Below the pieces are notes generated by a model. It saw nothing but the letters and a program-made list of their open reading frames with translations. It was not told where the DNA came from and did not search any database. A program made the position numbers and the translations under genes. Below are positions 34,301 to 40,803 of a stretch of DNA of 64,000 bases, piece by piece. Positions within the stretch are counted from its first letter, which is position 1. Each line of letters opens with the position of its first letter. The DNA is from a virus, in the IMG/VR virus record IMGVR_UViG_3300032287_003731, positions 1 to 64,000 of that record, one strand, 5' to 3'.

Positions 34301-34499
34301 GATATAAATAATCAGATTTAAAAACAGTATCATTTAATTCTTTATTAAGTCTAGATACAGAAGCAGTTAAATTACCCGCAGCTTTAGCTTGATCTGCAAA
34401 ACCTTGAGCTTGCTGGCGAGTTAATCCATCGGCTTGCTGTAGTAATTCTATATACTTTTCGTATAGTTTATTTAATTCTTGTTGATCTTGTGGATCCAT
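31374..34499 (-). CDS. Tail tape measure protein
   Basis: Sets tail length and is threaded inside the tube. The 1041-aa protein has a long N-terminal coiled coil (residues ~1-400, rich in Glu/Lys/Gln and Leu), a mid region with TMP-like helices, hydrophobic segments near residues 760 and 960 (FAIPIGLAAAAGVAALGY), and a C-terminal GGYGKRTLLAPEGAIRLN then DNDTVIAGT block common to tape measures of this phage group. Position after the gp26-like/frameshift gene pair and before baseplate genes is the expected one. A late-type motif at 34518-34526 precedes it. Confidence 0.9.
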   Translation of the reverse strand: MDPQDQQELNKLYEKYIELLQQADGLTRQQAQGFADQAKAAGNLTASVSRLNKELNDTVFKSDYLYQSFRETTAELKKQNILLQAGKSIFKGLTNLSSDLNYFQQGVTDLTEKQFKKKGEILAKSKIELKNVRDRLGEEKEINNVRQFTFRQEKLLNDLYAIDNENLTTAQKKLLNQLKEEKDLFEAANNALSEGIPLLQKELNISKQIYNVREDLGGIATAAAGVVSKYGGSLAQFLNIDDAIDSVKKYNQELIDGALKSKEVIKKIKNIEDQRIALLQNSLRIQEEIQAKEREIAAAQVQTNQEVALRNELLDIQNQLQTATGQDAIDLARRQALISQNISDIDNDRATRIADLQIEKDRKKNDLLADELNTKQQLADLDKEEDKVKQDAITSVDNLGNKFKSLGVLVKGLGTGFKKALTDPLTIITFFIDKALDANKQVVELGKSLGYGTNRADAFRESLVKIERNSKNINVNTANLVEAFGQLSEATGFAYEFTADQLETQVKLTKQVGLQADEAAQIQRFAVLNGKTSEETYKSFVRGLTATRNQLKVGINFKAALAEAVKVSGQLAANLGNNPETIAKAVVTAKAFGMTLEQVARSGESLLNFESSIENELKAELLTGKQLNLERARAAALAGDQITLAEELNKNIGSSAEFTKINVLQQKALAESVGMTTDELANTLRKREEAIASGKSLAQITEEEAAEALERQAIQDKFNAAILKLQSLIGNLVAGPLGSFIDLLSGALNIINEIGPALKAISYTFLAIRGTQLVLNGLKKISLGYDMASYVLAGKNQGLSVFEQRNKIARNILDEKNLLTKVAYNIQIFRQLAAEQGVMAALRMQFGLQQATQTVKKESFLITMKDWLYEKGKVIWLNIQKTGLIAINALKNVGAVISKKAAITSIASAAMDALSAAVSGIGKLLGPFAIPIGLAAAAGVAALGYNLLKGDDIMSEGGYGKRTLLAPEGAIRLNDNDTVIAGTNLGGGENMSMPQIDLTPMIAAINEVRTAIDRLYNKDTSINMDGKKVGTTLVQGSYKVA

Positions 34500-34517
34500 A
34501 CCTTTAATATTACATCA

Positions 34518-34526
34518 TATAAATAT
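34518..34526 (-). promoter_or_regulatory. Late-type promoter motif (ATATTTATA) for tape measure
   Basis: Coding-strand ATATTTATA 18 bases before the tape measure ATG. It begins two bases after the terminator hairpin of the previous gene, so the terminator's T-tract and the promoter share sequence. Confidence 0.55.
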
Positions 34527-34527
34527 T

Positions 34528-34553
34528 AAAGCGCCCTACTTTTTGGGCGCTTT
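34528..34553 (-). terminator. Terminator hairpin overlapping the 84-aa gene's stop
   Basis: A perfect 9-bp stem (AAAGCGCCC / GGGCGCTTT) with an 8-base loop, followed on the coding strand by AATATTTAT. The last codons and stop of the upstream gene lie inside the hairpin. Confidence 0.78.
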
Positions 34554-34790
34554 AGCTACATATGTTGGTTGTTTTGGAGAAGTAACGTTTGGTCTTGATA
34601 TTTCTTTACTTGGTTTATTTTTTAGTAGATTTTGTTGTTTTTCAGCTTCTTCTTTTTGTTTTTCAAAATATTCTTTTAATGTTTCAAAAGTAAATTTACG
34701 CAACCAAATAGGCATATTATATACAGTATCCCAATCATATCCACCATTTCCATGAAATACTATTTCATGTATTTGTCTAAATAAATACAA
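34536..34790 (-). CDS. Tail assembly chaperone-like second frame (possible +1 frameshift product)
   Basis: An 84-aa frame with no ATG at its beginning; the first usable start is TTG at 34790. It contains HEIVFHGNGGYDWDTVYNMP then IWLRKFTF, a block I associate with small proteins following gp26 in T4-like phages, and a Pro/Lys tail. The same frame is open upstream to 34826, overlapping the end of the gp26-like gene (DYR precedes the TTG codon). A +1 ribosomal shift from that gene would make a fusion, as tail assembly chaperones placed before tape measure genes often do. Translation from TTG is the alternative; no Shine-Dalgarno is seen. Confidence 0.72.
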   Translation of the reverse strand: MYLFRQIHEIVFHGNGGYDWDTVYNMPIWLRKFTFETLKEYFEKQKEEAEKQQNLLKNKPSKEISRPNVTSPKQPTYVAKAPKK

Positions 34791-34791
34791 C

Positions 34792-35535
34792 CTATAGTCC
34801 AGAGTCAGGCCAAAGAAAGTTAATACCTAAAGAAATTTCTATACCCTCCCCAGTATAGTTTTCATCATTTGGTTTATATTTCATATTAATATCTGGTGAT
34901 ATTTGATTATAATATTGACGAAGAGCTCTAGAATCTTTAGCGATTAAATAATTATCAACAAATTCACGAATATCTTTTGGTTCACGTTTACCTTCAACTG
35001 AAGTGATAATATGTTTTAAGCGTGTAGTAACATCAGTTGTAATGTTTGGATTTATTTTTTTTAATCCTTTAATTTCAGCTTCGATTTTTTGTTCATCACC
35101 GTGTGTTAAAAGTTTAAAAGTAATATTATTAGTAGAATGAGGAAGAGTAAATTCAAATTCATTCATACCATGTTTAAATAAAGAAAAATCTACTATTTTA
35201 TCTTCTAATGTAGATAAATCAACATTAATTTCTGTTTCGCCAAAAGTAACAGGATAGTCTTTACCATAACCTAAAATGCGAGCAGCAATTAAAATAGCAT
35301 TTTTATCACCGACTAATAATTCATTGTAATCAATTGGTGTTACAATAAGCGCTTGTAATAATTTATCTACTACTGTTCCATTTTTAATGTAATTAGTATT
35401 AGTAAGAATATCTTCTTCCTTAGCAGTCATATACTTCATTTCAATTTCACCTTTTGCTAGTGGTGATGTAACTGGATAAAGTAAACCTTTAGAAGGTAAT
35501 GCAACTGTTTCTGTTGGAATTTTTAATTCAGCCAT
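34792..35535 (-). CDS. T4 gp26-family baseplate hub/assembly protein
   Basis: Member of the T4 gp26-like (PF12322-type) proteins acting in baseplate hub assembly or as tail chaperone. Starting at the ATG at 35535 it is 247 aa and opens MAELKIPTETVALPSKGLLY, followed by GEIEMKYMTAKEEDILTN, the family's most conserved N-terminal region; VDKLLQALI and the C-terminal NFLWPDSGL fit too. A longer reading from 35592 is unlikely, since it would run through the promoter motif at 35561-35569. It ends next to, and probably shifts into, the 84-aa frame before the tape measure gene. Confidence 0.88.
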   Translation of the reverse strand: MAELKIPTETVALPSKGLLYPVTSPLAKGEIEMKYMTAKEEDILTNTNYIKNGTVVDKLLQALIVTPIDYNELLVGDKNAILIAARILGYGKDYPVTFGETEINVDLSTLEDKIVDFSLFKHGMNEFEFTLPHSTNNITFKLLTHGDEQKIEAEIKGLKKINPNITTDVTTRLKHIITSVEGKREPKDIREFVDNYLIAKDSRALRQYYNQISPDINMKYKPNDENYTGEGIEISLGINFLWPDSGL

Positions 35536-35560
35536 ATAACGTTTTTTATTGTTTGATATA

Positions 35561-35569
35561 TATAAATAT
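35561..35569 (-). promoter_or_regulatory. Late-type promoter motif (ATATTTATA) for gp26-like gene
   Basis: Coding-strand ATATTTATA 25 bases before the ATG at 35535, immediately behind the tail tube terminator. Confidence 0.55.
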
Positions 35570-35582
35570 ATGAAAAGTAAAA

Positions 35583-35602
35583 GCGTCTGCAAAAGCAGAC
35601 GC
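35583..35602 (-). terminator. Intrinsic terminator after tail tube gene
   Basis: Perfect 8-bp stem GCGTCTGC / GCAGACGC with a four-base loop, followed on the coding strand by TTTTACTTTTC. It lies 29 bases after the tube stop. Confidence 0.88.
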
Positions 35603-35630
35603 CTTTATAAAAGAAAGAAATATAGAGAAA

Positions 35631-36116
35631 TCAGAAGTTCAATACGCAGTAATCCATAGCGATTGTAACGGATAAGTTAATTGCGGCATCGTTAGCCCAA
35701 TCATACTCACCAAAGGTAGCTGTTTTAACATAAGCACCTTTAACAATCCACTCACCTACTACATCACCTACAGGACCTAAAATGTCTAATGTTAAGTCTT
35801 TCTTGTAGAAGTCAGAATAGCCATCACGACCAGTTACTGATTCGTGTGCTAAACGAGCCCATTCCATTACAGCTTGAGCACCAGAGGGAGTTACAGGATC
35901 ATATAAACTTAAAGTCATATCATTCCAACGTACTTTACCTTTTACTTTACGGTAAACGTTGATGTGATCTAATATAATTTCACCAGCTTCAAATCCAGGA
36001 GCAGAAGCAGCTTTAATCAAGTATGCGGGAATACCGTCAATATACATGATAAAGCGATTCTGAACTTTAGGTTCAAATGCTGTAAACATAATTTCATTTG
36101 CGTCTAATACAGGCAT
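35631..36116 (-). CDS. Tail tube protein (T4 gp19-like)
   Basis: Forms the inner tube of the contractile tail by stacking hexameric rings. The 161-aa length equals that of T4 gp19 (163). Family features include NRFIMYIDGIPAYLIKAASA near the start, then GEIILDHINVYRKVKGK and a C-terminal TFGEYDWANDAAINLSVTI strand pair. A late-type motif lies at 36144-36152 and a strong terminator follows, so this abundant protein has its own transcript. A homing endonuclease gene separates it from the sheath gene. Confidence 0.94.
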   Translation of the reverse strand: MPVLDANEIMFTAFEPKVQNRFIMYIDGIPAYLIKAASAPGFEAGEIILDHINVYRKVKGKVRWNDMTLSLYDPVTPSGAQAVMEWARLAHESVTGRDGYSDFYKKDLTLDILGPVGDVVGEWIVKGAYVKTATFGEYDWANDAAINLSVTIAMDYCVLNF

Positions 36117-36143
36117 GTTATTTAATTTTTAAATTATTCTGGG

Positions 36144-36152
36144 TATAAATAT
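36144..36152 (-). promoter_or_regulatory. Late-type promoter motif (ATATTTATA) for tail tube
   Basis: Coding-strand ATATTTATA 27 bases before the tube ATG, in the gap after the endonuclease stop. Confidence 0.6.
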
Positions 36153-36177
36153 GTTAAATTATAAAAAACATATTATT

Positions 36178-36885
36178 TTAGATGTATTTCCATTGAAATC
36201 CATAGGCTGTTTTAGATACACCAATTAAACAACAACTAATGTTAGAATGTTTTTTTCCAATATATTTTGCAGCTTCTCCTATACTATTATGTTGTTTTAT
36301 TATATTACCTTCTTTATCTAGTTGTAATATAGGTTTATATTTTTTATTTAAATAAGATTGAGATTGTTTTTTACCTTTTTTAGCTTTACTTATCTTTTGT
36401 TTATGTTCATCTGTATATTTACGACCTGTTATTTTTTGTCGTATTATTTCACCAAATCCTTCTGGTTTTGGTTTACCTATATTAGCTTGTTTTAATTTTT
36501 CTTTACGTTTTTGATTATTACTTATTTTATTTTTAGTTTCTTGTGTTACTATTTTATTTTTATTTCCTTTTCTTATTTTATTAATAACATAATTATATTT
36601 ATCCTCATTTAAATCTTTATTATACCATCCAGATGTTTTACTTCTTATATTATAAAAACTTTTTGATTTAACAGCATTGAAATAATATATCCAGTATTCT
36701 TCACGTTCACCTAAATTTTCTTTAGTACAATATTCTAATATTTCTTTTTTGAAGTTTTCTTTACCATATTTTTTAATATCTTCTAAAAGTAAAGTACCAC
36801 TACCTAAATAATCAGGATCATTATGTGAATCTTTTCCTATATATTTTTTACCGTTTATTAAATTTTTTGTAATATACACTACCAT
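36178..36885 (-). CDS. GIY-YIG homing endonuclease between sheath and tube genes
   Basis: A 235-aa mobile endonuclease. The catalytic core is VVYITKN...KKYIGKD at residues 2-18, with later conserved Glu in GEREEYWIYYF. Lysine-rich NUMOD3-like elements (HKQKISKAKKGKK) and a C-terminal IENR1-like domain (SIGEAAKYIGKKHSNISCCL) bind DNA. It interrupts the sheath-tube pair that is normally adjacent in T4-like genomes. A long hairpin (36891-36925) lies directly before its start, with a late-type motif inside the loop region, so expression is probably tightly timed. Confidence 0.93.
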   Translation of the reverse strand: MVVYITKNLINGKKYIGKDSHNDPDYLGSGTLLLEDIKKYGKENFKKEILEYCTKENLGEREEYWIYYFNAVKSKSFYNIRSKTSGWYNKDLNEDKYNYVINKIRKGNKNKIVTQETKNKISNNQKRKEKLKQANIGKPKPEGFGEIIRQKITGRKYTDEHKQKISKAKKGKKQSQSYLNKKYKPILQLDKEGNIIKQHNSIGEAAKYIGKKHSNISCCLIGVSKTAYGFQWKYI

Positions 36886-36890
36886 AAAAA

Positions 36891-36925
36891 TATCCTCTTA
36901 CAATAATAAATATTGTAAGAGGATA
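36891..36925 (-). terminator. 14-bp hairpin: sheath terminator and leader of endonuclease
   Basis: TATCCTCTTACAAT pairs perfectly with ATTGTAAGAGGATA around a 7-base loop. On the coding strand it is followed by TTTTTATGG, so it can terminate sheath transcription, and the T-run leads straight into the endonuclease ATG. Confidence 0.82.
36905..36913 (-). promoter_or_regulatory. Late-type motif (ATATTTATT) in the hairpin loop
   Basis: Coding-strand ATATTTATT spans the hairpin loop, 19 bases before the endonuclease ATG. Promoter and terminator therefore occupy the same DNA. Confidence 0.5.
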
Positions 36926-36962
36926 AATTTTAATATTTTACTTAAGGAAGCTTAAAAGTAAA

Positions 36963-38681
36963 TTAAGCCCCAAAAGTTGCACCAGTTGGTTGAATGTTGA
37001 AATTCAATATAATGAATTCAGCAGTCTTAGTTGGTTGAATATAGATCTGACCTACTAATTGATTGCGATCTATTACATCAGGTGTGTTATTGGAATCATC
37101 CATTACTACCTTGTAAGCATATAAACCTTGACGTTGTACTACTGATTCGAGATATGGATTAACTTGAGCAAGGAATCTATTGCGAGTAACATTAGTATTT
37201 TGTTCGAATACTAAACTGTTTGATACTTGACCAATATAATCTTTTAAGGCAATTAATAAACGACGAACGTTTACACGATCAAGAGCGGTTTGTTTTTTCT
37301 GTAATGTTTTCTGACCATATACTACAACACCTTCACCAGGGAATGTAGCGAGTGGGTTAACATTACCTGAGTATAATGAATCACGATCCGCTTGAGATAA
37401 TCTCTTTTCGGCACGTAATACTGAAGGAACACCACCACGATTTAAACCAGCAGGAGCAAACCAGCTAGCAGCGACTTGATCATTGAAAGCATAAACACCA
37501 CCTATTACTGTTGATGGAGGCGCCCATACAGATTTACCTAAAGTGGAACTATATAATTGAACCCAAGGATAGTAAGTAGCAGCATAGTTACTTGATTGAA
37601 CAGCAGCAGCATTTACTGCTGAACTAATTGCAATTCCATAAATACCAGCATCTACAACAGCAATAGCATCACCTCTGTTTTCAACAGTTGAAATCATAGT
37701 TGAAACAGCACTGTTACTTAAGCCAACACCAGGAGCTAATAATACATTGAATTGATAAGCATCTGAGTTATTTAAGATACGGAATGCTGTGATATAGTCG
37801 TTAGCTGAAAATCCTTGAATATTACTTGTTGTAATAGTTTCATTCATTAATTGAGCAGTAGTAGTTGCCGCTACACCCCCAGCAAATGAACCACCAAATG
37901 AACCACTCCCTAATGCAGGTAGTGAGCCACTGTATTGAGTAGCTTTATAGCTACCGTTATTATCAATTGAATCTACCTGAGGTGTAGTTACTGATTTAAC
38001 ACGTATATATCTTGAAGCATTAGTGTATGAACCTGTAATATCAACTATATAATTACCATCACTATCAATTGCAAATACAGGTTTAATATCACCTATAACA
38101 CGAGAAATATAGTTAGGTAATACTGGGTCTAATGATAAGTTAGCCCATGTTTCTAAATAATTAGGTTGAGCAGTATTGTCATTACCTGCACGAACGGCTA
38201 AAGTAAATATACCACTACCTGTACTTACATTTGTTACTTCCCAGCGAACGTTGAGATTACTACCGCTTGCTAAAGCACCACTTACCATGCTAGAAGTATT
38301 ATTCATAATATCACCCCAAGCTAATGTTTCAATCACAAATGAAGAAACATCAACTACTCCAGGAACTGTAGCTTGTGAATAAGTACTAACACCAGCAGAG
38401 CCACTAATAATTCTAGTTACGAGTAATGTTTGACCACCATTCTGAAAGAAATCTTTAGCAGCTAATGATGTAAAGTATTCATAGTAGTAGCTACTACTTT
38501 TAAATGATTCACCAAATTTAGCTACATATTCACTGTATGAAGTAACATAAGTAGGAACAAAAGGTTGACCTAATACTGTAGGACCAACAAGTGCAGTAGC
38601 TGTTCCTTGAATGCCCTGCTGCACTAAAGACTGGTCAGTTTCATTTTGAAACACACCAGGCGAAATAATTTTTTCTGCCAT
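36963..38681 (-). CDS. Tail sheath protein (T4 gp18-like)
   Basis: Contractile sheath subunit, 572 aa (T4 gp18 is 659). The N-terminus KIISPGVFQNETDQSLVQQG is the classic sheath start; AALVGPTVLGQP-type and FQNGGQTLLVTRII follow. The C-terminal domain has NVRRLLIALKDYIGQVSNSL and FLAQVNPYLESVVQRQGLYA, the conserved part that contacts the tube. The inserted middle is Ser/Thr/Ala-rich. A late-type motif (38724-38732) with a small leader hairpin precedes it, and a strong hairpin follows. Confidence 0.96.
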   Translation of the reverse strand: MAEKIISPGVFQNETDQSLVQQGIQGTATALVGPTVLGQPFVPTYVTSYSEYVAKFGESFKSSSYYYEYFTSLAAKDFFQNGGQTLLVTRIISGSAGVSTYSQATVPGVVDVSSFVIETLAWGDIMNNTSSMVSGALASGSNLNVRWEVTNVSTGSGIFTLAVRAGNDNTAQPNYLETWANLSLDPVLPNYISRVIGDIKPVFAIDSDGNYIVDITGSYTNASRYIRVKSVTTPQVDSIDNNGSYKATQYSGSLPALGSGSFGGSFAGGVAATTTAQLMNETITTSNIQGFSANDYITAFRILNNSDAYQFNVLLAPGVGLSNSAVSTMISTVENRGDAIAVVDAGIYGIAISSAVNAAAVQSSNYAATYYPWVQLYSSTLGKSVWAPPSTVIGGVYAFNDQVAASWFAPAGLNRGGVPSVLRAEKRLSQADRDSLYSGNVNPLATFPGEGVVVYGQKTLQKKQTALDRVNVRRLLIALKDYIGQVSNSLVFEQNTNVTRNRFLAQVNPYLESVVQRQGLYAYKVVMDDSNNTPDVIDRNQLVGQIYIQPTKTAEFIILNFNIQPTGATFGA

Positions 38682-38707
38682 TTTATAATTGTTTTTTAAT
38701 AAATTTA

Positions 38708-38722
38708 ATAGGATTGACCTAC
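38708..38722 (-). promoter_or_regulatory. Small leader hairpin of sheath mRNA
   Basis: GTAGG / CCTAT arms (one G-T pair) enclose a five-base loop just after the promoter motif, 27 bases before the sheath ATG. Confidence 0.4.
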
Positions 38723-38723
38723 C

Positions 38724-38732
38724 GATAAATAT
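38724..38732 (-). promoter_or_regulatory. Late-type promoter motif (ATATTTATC) for sheath
   Basis: Coding-strand ATATTTATC 42 bases before the sheath ATG, one of the long-leader copies. Confidence 0.6.
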
Positions 38733-38763
38733 CTAAAACTAATTATAAAACGCAGAGTTATTA

Positions 38764-39027
38764 CTAAGCAGGTGTAATTTCACCAGTTTCAGGATTTATA
38801 TTACCATTTCCGTATTTACTTACTAATTGATTTGTTAATTCTTTTTCTTTTTCTTCAATAGACGTTATGTCTTTAAGAAGATTTGCTTTTTCTTCTTCTA
38901 AAGAAACAACATATTTTTTATATGTTGATAATTGAATTTCAAGACTGCCTACCTCAAATGTAGTTTGATTATAACGTGCTTGAAGATCTTTAATTGATTG
39001 TAATTCTTCTTGTGTAAGTTGTGCCAT
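38764..39027 (-). CDS. Coiled-coil small protein, 87 aa
   Basis: Nearly all helical, with Leu/Ile heptads (LTQEELQSIKDLQARYNQTT; YVVSLEEEKANLLKDITSIE) and a short C-terminal tail NPETGEITPA. It is probably a dimeric or trimeric coiled coil. It lies between the sheath gene and a zinc-finger gene and may be a tail assembly factor or chaperone; function is not visible. No separate promoter motif is seen before it. Confidence 0.75.
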   Translation of the reverse strand: MAQLTQEELQSIKDLQARYNQTTFEVGSLEIQLSTYKKYVVSLEEEKANLLKDITSIEEKEKELTNQLVSKYGNGNINPETGEITPA

Positions 39028-39042
39028 GTACTTTATTTTATT

Positions 39043-39276
39043 TTATTTTTCCCATTTAGCTAATGGGCAAGCTTCATTTCCTGGTTTGGGGCTAAATATT
39101 TTTTTAGAGAGTGGACATCCACATTCACCACAATAATATAAGTCTATAGTTGAATTGTGAGATTTTTTATCACACCCATCACACACACTTGCTCTATACT
39201 CAGCTATTACTTTTTGTTCAGGTGTTGGGTCAGCAGCAGCAATCCATGCTTTTGCTATTTCAACTATTTTAAGCAT
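39043..39276 (-). CDS. Small Cys4 zinc-ribbon protein
   Basis: A 77-aa protein with a helical N-terminus and a zinc-binding C-terminus: CDGCDKK, then YYCGECGCPL, then NEACPLAKW, giving CxxC and CxxC pairs plus extra Cys. Small ribbons of this type are frequent in T4-like phages but without known function. Its start overlaps the end of the preceding 155-aa gene by 8 bases. Confidence 0.8.
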   Translation of the reverse strand: MLKIVEIAKAWIAAADPTPEQKVIAEYRASVCDGCDKKSHNSTIDLYYCGECGCPLSKKIFSPKPGNEACPLAKWEK

Positions 39277-39736
39277 TAGGTGCTTGAATTAATTTAAACA
39301 AAACAATATAATTAGTTTCTGTTGATATCTTTTCAAAGTCTTCTAATTGAAAAGCATGATGTTCTAATTCGCGATCTTCATTTAATAATGAATTAAAATC
39401 ATTTTGAAAACTAACATACGTTGGATTTACTTCACGAGAAACAACTTCTTTAGTGTCATCATCAACTACTTCGTTAATGTAAATAGGAATACTAATATTA
39501 CCTTGCTCATCAGTAGTACCGTATTTTTTAATAAGTTCTTCTCTTAATAAATTTACTGCTTCTTTTTCAGCAGTTACTTTTTTAGCTAAATCGTATAACC
39601 AGTATTTAGTTGGTACTGATATTTTTTCAGCGAGTAATCCTTTAACTAATACTTCACCGGTTTCGGAATTAGTAAATCCGTTTATTTCAACGTCAAGTTG
39701 AAAAAATTCTTGTAATTTTAAAACTGTTTTTATCAT
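39269..39736 (-). CDS. Hypothetical 155-aa protein
   Basis: A soluble, acidic protein with alternating beta and helical pattern (LQEFFQLDVEINGFTNSETG; EKEAVNLLREELIKKYG). No catalytic motif. It has its own late-type motif at 39756-39764 and leads a transcript with the zinc-ribbon and coiled-coil genes. Position next to the sheath gene suggests a late assembly role, but this is weak. Confidence 0.75.
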   Translation of the reverse strand: MIKTVLKLQEFFQLDVEINGFTNSETGEVLVKGLLAEKISVPTKYWLYDLAKKVTAEKEAVNLLREELIKKYGTTDEQGNISIPIYINEVVDDDTKEVVSREVNPTYVSFQNDFNSLLNEDRELEHHAFQLEDFEKISTETNYIVLFKLIQAPNA

Positions 39737-39755
39737 AAAATTTATTATTTGTGTA

Positions 39756-39764
39756 TATAAATAT
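39756..39764 (-). promoter_or_regulatory. Late-type promoter motif (ATATTTATA)
   Basis: Coding-strand ATATTTATA 19 bases before the ATG at 39736, inside a 91-base AT-rich gap that holds nothing else recognisable. Confidence 0.55.
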
Positions 39765-39827
39765 ATAAAAAATATAGAAAAATATAAATTTAATATTTTG
39801 TTTAAATTAAATCTTTAGTATTTGTTT

Positions 39828-40076
39828 TTATAAATTAAATTTTTTTATCCATTCTTCCGTTTCTAATATTTCACAAATAGTATAGTAGTCTACTATTTGT
39901 TTAGGTTCTGGTATGGATAGCACACTGCTTGGGATTTGCGGTGTGTCCCATTTCACAAAAGTTTTTGTTCTGTCTAAAGATTTTCTAGTTGTTTCTATAG
40001 AAGTTTCCAACACCTCCTCAAAATTAATTAAATTTAAATATTGAGATTGAAATATTAAAAATAACTCATTTTCCAT
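39828..40076 (-). CDS. Hypothetical 82-aa protein
   Basis: Not recognised. It starts MENELFLIFQSQYLNLINFE, has Lys/Thr-rich middle (TTRKSLDRTKTFVKW) and an acidic end. Likely helical. A late-type motif lies 13 bases before its start. It sits between the adhesin and the 155-aa gene, so a late, possibly virion-related role is plausible but unproven. Confidence 0.65.
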   Translation of the reverse strand: MENELFLIFQSQYLNLINFEEVLETSIETTRKSLDRTKTFVKWDTPQIPSSVLSIPEPKQIVDYYTICEILETEEWIKKFNL

Positions 40077-40088
40077 TCTGCATTTTAT

Positions 40089-40799
40089 TTATAAATACCT
40101 AACTTTTGTAGCATTATAGTTTTGTAATACTTCTGTACTAGAAAGCACTCTACTATATATCATTACTTCAGATACATAGTTATTTCCGTAAGAAACGAAA
40201 GGCGGAGCGCTCTGACCTACTCCTAGTGCCGCTGTCGATCCTAAGCCAGTAGCTCCGGAAAGGTTTATTGGATTTAAAGCACTTCCATTTAAATAAATTT
40301 GACATCTATTAGAGGCTGCAAATCTATCATAAGTAGCTACCACATTTGTCCAGGCTCCTGTTATTAAAGAATTATTTGTGCTAGGACCAAAGCTATTGAT
40401 ACTATTTATCCACACAAAATACGTAGATGTGCTTCCCGCCCCTGTTCCGTAATAAAAAGCGCATGTGGCATTACCTATAGACAAAAAAGAGTTTAATCCA
40501 CCTCCCCAACTTCTTATGTACACCCACGTAGACCAAGTAAACACATCGCTTGCACTAGAACCTAAAGGTACACTTGAAAACGCAATGTAATCGTCTGTTC
40601 CGTCTAAAGCAAATGTACCTCCTTTTATAGTACTGTCGAAAGAAGCTCCGTTGGTTAAAGATCCTGTCTGTGAGCCAAACAAGTTTGTAACCGTGTTACC
40701 TACTCTAGGATAGGATAGTAGTTGAGCAGAATCCATCCAGAACGTTAATCCGTTTACTACTATTTTAGTTCCGCTATCTCTAATTCCTAATATACTCAT
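40089..40799 (-). CDS. LamG/concanavalin-like adhesin domain protein
   Basis: A 236-aa protein with a single laminin-G-like jelly-roll domain: FALDGTDDYIAFSSVPLG, then FTWSTWVYIRSW, ATYDRFAASNRCQIYLNGSA and a C-terminal VSEVMIYSRVLSSTEVLQNY, all typical of LamG_3 domains. Such domains bind glycans, so it is probably a receptor-binding tip or accessory adhesin of the tail fibre next to it (5-base gap). Base composition is richer in G+C than that of the replication genes, as in the neighbouring fibre gene, consistent with separate acquisition. Confidence 0.85.
   Translation of the reverse strand: MSILGIRDSGTKIVVNGLTFWMDSAQLLSYPRVGNTVTNLFGSQTGSLTNGASFDSTIKGGTFALDGTDDYIAFSSVPLGSSASDVFTWSTWVYIRSWGGGLNSFLSIGNATCAFYYGTGAGSTSTYFVWINSINSFGPSTNNSLITGAWTNVVATYDRFAASNRCQIYLNGSALNPINLSGATGLGSTAALGVGQSAPPFVSYGNNYVSEVMIYSRVLSSTEVLQNYNATKVRYL
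40090..40098 (-). promoter_or_regulatory. Late-type motif (GTATTTATA) overlapping the adhesin stop
   Basis: Coding-strand GTATTTATA includes the adhesin's final codons and stop and lies 13 bases before the 82-aa gene's ATG. One base differs from the consensus. Confidence 0.4.
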
Positions 40800-40803
40800 A
40801 ACA

